Under the pieces are notes generated by a model. The model made no database searches and was not told the DNA's origin. It saw nothing but the letters and a program-made list of their open reading frames with translations. A stretch of DNA of 7,851 bases from Lachnospiraceae bacterium UBA7012 (GTDB lineage Bacteria > Bacillota > Clostridia > Lachnospirales > Lachnospiraceae), in NCBI GenBank assembly GCA_002449595.1, contig DJXE01000184.1, forward strand, positions 1 to 7,851, read 5' to 3'. Shown here piece by piece: positions 6,296-7,851 of this stretch. The first letter of the stretch is position 1; each line of letters begins with the position of its first letter. Position numbers and translations under genes: made by a program.

Positions 6296-6305
6296 TTCTG
6301 GCTCT

Positions 6306-6334
6306 ATTATCGGAGAAATAGGAAGAGGTGTCAA
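6306..6334 (-). promoter_or_regulatory. Sigma-A-type promoter of the rubrerythrin gene
   Basis: On the minus strand TTGACA (6334-6329) and GATAAT (6311-6306) are separated by exactly 17 bases. This is the best-matching promoter in the window. It predicts a start near 6299, immediately before the stem of the leader. Confidence 0.75.
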
Positions 6335-6418
6335 ACACATTATGAAGGCTGGAATTCCGCATTATTACTGACGAGATAAGACGTGCCCCGGATGCGTGAA
6401 GAATGGTGTATCCGGCGC

Positions 6419-6526
6419 GGAAAAGGAGTGAATGCGGCGTGGAAAAGGAGTGAATGCGGCGTGGAAAAAGCCGCAGATCCGATGCGGAAAAGGCGCGCAT
6501 TCGACGGAGAAAAAGCCGCAGATCCG
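6419..6526. repeat. Five-unit, about 22-bp tandem repeat with phased A-tracts
   Basis: A-tracts begin at 6421, 6443, 6465, 6488 and 6510, that is every 22-23 bases. Bases 6419-6440 and 6441-6462 are identical (GGAAAAGGAG then TGAATGCGGCGT). AAAAAGCCGCAGATCCG occurs at 6465-6481 and again at 6510-6526. All units contain a purine run GGAAAA(A)G and a GCGG-type block. It lies upstream of the extended -10 of the acyltransferase-like gene. The frame is open across it but gives only Lys/Arg-rich repeats, so I do not treat it as coding. The rest of the 479-base gap (6169-6647) holds the rubrerythrin promoter and leader and the promoter below. Confidence 0.8.
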
Positions 6527-6561
6527 CCAGCGGACAATACAAAACAGAGTCTGGGCATTTA

Positions 6562-6570
6562 TGATACAAT
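6562..6570 (+). promoter_or_regulatory. Extended -10 promoter of the acyltransferase-like gene
   Basis: TGATACAAT matches the TGn-extended -10 pattern. There is no recognisable -35 at normal spacing. The predicted start near 6577 lies about 70 bases before the ATG at 6648 and downstream of the A-tract array. Confidence 0.5.
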
Positions 6571-6647
6571 GGATGCGTCCCGTTCCGCCCGCAGTGCGGA
6601 CGGACAGGATGAGAAACACCGGCACAGCAAAGAAGAGAGAAAGTAAT

Positions 6648-7511
6648 ATGTTTGGAAAAGAGAAAAGATGCTATGACGGCTATCTGGTCGGCAAACTGGA
6701 CCCGGTCGTCTTCCTGATGCCGTACATCATGCCGAGGCGTACAGACAGTGAGTCCAAGATCGACCTGGACCTGGATCTCACGAACGTCGAGAGCTTCATA
6801 AAGGAGCACAAAAGGGACATTCCGGGACTCACGCTCTATCACATCGTGTTTGCGACGGTCGTCCGCGCGGCGGCGGAGACGCCCGAGATCAACCGGTTCA
6901 TCACAGGCAACCGGATCTACCAGAGACGCACCGTGCGGATCTCCATGATGATCAAGAAACACCTGGAGGTCAACGGCCGCGAATCCACGATCTATCCGGT
7001 CTTTGAGACGACGGATACGCTCGCGCAGATCGTGGAGAAGACGAACAAGCTTGCGGAAGAAGCTTTTGCGCAGCTCGACGGCAACAGCAACGCATTTGAC
7101 GGATTCATCTCGATCCTCTACGCGATCCCGCCGTTCCTTCTGCGCGGCATCATCGGATTTCTGATGTTCCTCGACCGGTACGGATGGCTGCCGAAAAAGC
7201 TCACGGAGCTTCAGCCGTTCCACAGCGGGTTCTTCGTGACCAACGTCGGATCGATCGGCCTGCCGGTCATCTATCATCACCTGTATGAGTTCGGCACGAC
7301 GTCCGTTTTCGTCAGTATCGGCCGCAAGGAGATAAGGAGCGAGCTTCGCCCCGACGGCACGGTCCGCACGCACAAGATCCTGCCGCTGCGCGCCGTTGTC
7401 GACGACCGCATCTGCGACGGCTTCACCTACGCCTGCGCTTTCAAGACGATCCGCCGGTGTTTCCGCAATCCGGACATCCTGATGGAGGCGTTCAACCCGG
7501 ATGAAAAATGA
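6648..7511 (+). CDS. Stand-alone 2-oxoacid dehydrogenase acyltransferase-fold (E2/CAT-like) protein, catalytic His replaced
   Basis: 287 residues. The start is the ATG at 6648, after a weak AAGAGAGAAAG. The frame is open to 6432, but that part is the tandem repeat and lies upstream of the likely promoter. The protein has the chloramphenicol acetyltransferase/E2 catalytic fold without lipoyl or E1-binding domains. Recognisable parts: NVESFIKEHK (46-55); LTLYHIVFATVVRA (61-74), the first core helix; FHSGFFVTNVGSIGLP (191-206), the trimer and substrate region; and LPLRAVVDDRICDG (245-258), the position of the catalytic HxxxDG of E2. There the His is Asp253 (V-D-D-R-I-C-D-G against F-D-H-R-x-x-D-G), while Arg254, Asp257 and Gly258 are kept. 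A hydrophobic stretch FISILYAIPPFLLRGIIG (153-170) suggests membrane association. Database entries of this type are often called E2 subunits, but no E1 or E3 gene is adjacent, so a role in a dehydrogenase complex is unlikely. Substrate and activity are unknown. Confidence 0.85.
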   Translation: MFGKEKRCYDGYLVGKLDPVVFLMPYIMPRRTDSESKIDLDLDLTNVESFIKEHKRDIPGLTLYHIVFATVVRAAAETPEINRFITGNRIYQRRTVRISMMIKKHLEVNGRESTIYPVFETTDTLAQIVEKTNKLAEEAFAQLDGNSNAFDGFISILYAIPPFLLRGIIGFLMFLDRYGWLPKKLTELQPFHSGFFVTNVGSIGLPVIYHHLYEFGTTSVFVSIGRKEIRSELRPDGTVRTHKILPLRAVVDDRICDGFTYACAFKTIRRCFRNPDILMEAFNPDEK

Positions 7512-7552
7512 ACTGATGTCACCGGGAATGACAAGTGAAATTAAGCATCATA

Positions 7553-7583
7553 AAAGCGGGGCTGCTCACTGCAGTCCCGCTTT
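7553..7583 (+). terminator. Intrinsic terminator of the acyltransferase-like gene
   Basis: AAAGCGGGGCTGC (7553-7565) pairs with GCAGTCCCGCTTT (7571-7583), 13 bp with one G-T pair, around the loop TCACT, followed by ATTCGACTTTCT. The minus-strand exit is ATGATGCTTAATTTC, so it may also serve the convergent FAD-protein gene. Confidence 0.85.
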
Positions 7584-7669
7584 ATTCGACTTTCTAAAAC
7601 CCCGAAGAGCTCACGCACGAGTACATTCCAAACCGGAATCCCCCATGCGACAGGACGCCCCGGCCGTAC

Positions 7670-7851
7670 TCACTCCAGCCCCATGATATGCCTCGCCACA
7701 AACACACCGCTCGCGGACGCGTGAGACAGCGAGTGCGTGACGCCGCTGCCGTCGCCGATCACGAACAGTCCCTGGTGCAGCGTCTCCAGATGCTCGTCCA
7801 GCTTCACTTCCATGTTATAGAATTTCACTTCGACGCCGTAGAGCAGCGTGT
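7670..7851 (-). CDS. C-terminal end of a COG2509-type FAD-dependent dehydrogenase (N-terminus outside window)
   Basis: Only the last 59 residues are visible. They start TLLYGVEVKFYN and include the FAD-binding C-terminal signature GLFVIGDGSGVTHSLSHAS (27-45), then ASGVFVARHIMGLE and the stop. The GDGSG motif contacts the pyrophosphate and ribityl parts of FAD in glutathione-reductase-fold flavoproteins. The combination of YGVEVKFY and GDGxG...ASGVxVAR fits the uncharacterised dehydrogenases of COG2509, which are about 460-540 residues long. The reaction is not known. It is convergent with the acyltransferase-like gene. Confidence 0.8.
   Translation of the reverse strand, partial: TLLYGVEVKFYNMEVKLDEHLETLHQGLFVIGDGSGVTHSLSHASASGVFVARHIMGLE

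Noticed and set aside
6419..6526. CRISPR array
   Set aside because: The period is only 22 bases, units merge without unique spacers, and no cas gene is present. The same applies to the 21-bp array at 1103-1186.
6432..6647. N-terminal extension of the acyltransferase-like protein
   Set aside because: The frame is open, but it translates the tandem repeat into Lys/Arg-rich sequence and would start upstream of the extended -10. The family's conserved sequence begins near the ATG at 6648.
6261..7373. A 370-residue minus-strand frame
   Set aside because: Its first part is the complement of the acyltransferase-like gene and the rest is translation of the 22-bp array and the rubrerythrin promoter. 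There is no domain and no start site.

Overview
The window looks like chromosome from a GC-rich, Gram-positive anaerobe of the Clostridia (Lachnospiraceae-like). The reasons are AGGAGG-type ribosome sites, TGn-extended -10 promoters, a reverse-order rubrerythrin, a small flavodoxin, a MerR regulator fused to a membrane and zinc-ribbon tail, and a COG2509-type FAD protein. The placement is inferred from gene content; there is no marker gene. No transposase, integrase, phage gene, tRNA, rRNA or CRISPR array was seen.

Layout from left to right: (1) the 3' part of a MerR-family regulator (+), ending in a hairpin terminator. (2) A 548-base stretch without an intact gene. It holds a minus-strand remnant that looks like the C-terminus of an FGGY sugar kinase, an orphan Shine-Dalgarno sequence, a four-unit 21-bp repeat with phased A-tracts, and the glutamine synthetase promoter region. 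(3) glnA (+), encoding a type I glutamine synthetase with beta-type features, followed by a strong terminator. (4) A large minus-strand lipoprotein gene with an RsiV/DUF3298-like C-terminus, convergent with glnA. (5) A divergent flavodoxin gene (+), with an extended -10 promoter on each side of the intergenic region. (6) A structured stem-loop and a symmetrical terminator shared with the convergent reverse rubrerythrin gene (-). That gene has a good sigma-A promoter and a leader of about 130 nt that can fold around a perfect 9-bp stem. (7) A five-unit, about 22-bp A-tract repeat upstream of a stand-alone acyltransferase-fold (E2/CAT-like) gene (+), whose catalytic His position is occupied by Asp. 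(8) A terminator, then the C-terminal end of a COG2509-type FAD-dependent dehydrogenase gene (-).

The genes are mostly single transcription units, each with its own promoter or terminator, and not one operon. The shared theme is modest. Flavodoxin and reverse rubrerythrin are adjacent, convergent and fit anaerobic electron transfer and peroxide defence. Glutamine synthetase is core nitrogen metabolism. The MerR protein and the lipoprotein are envelope-linked and could be sensors.

No single defined new system is evident. The observations most worth a second look are the two A-tract arrays of 21 and 22 bp placed upstream of genes, the rubrerythrin leader, the membrane-tethered MerR/zinc-ribbon protein, and the acyltransferase homologue lacking its catalytic His.
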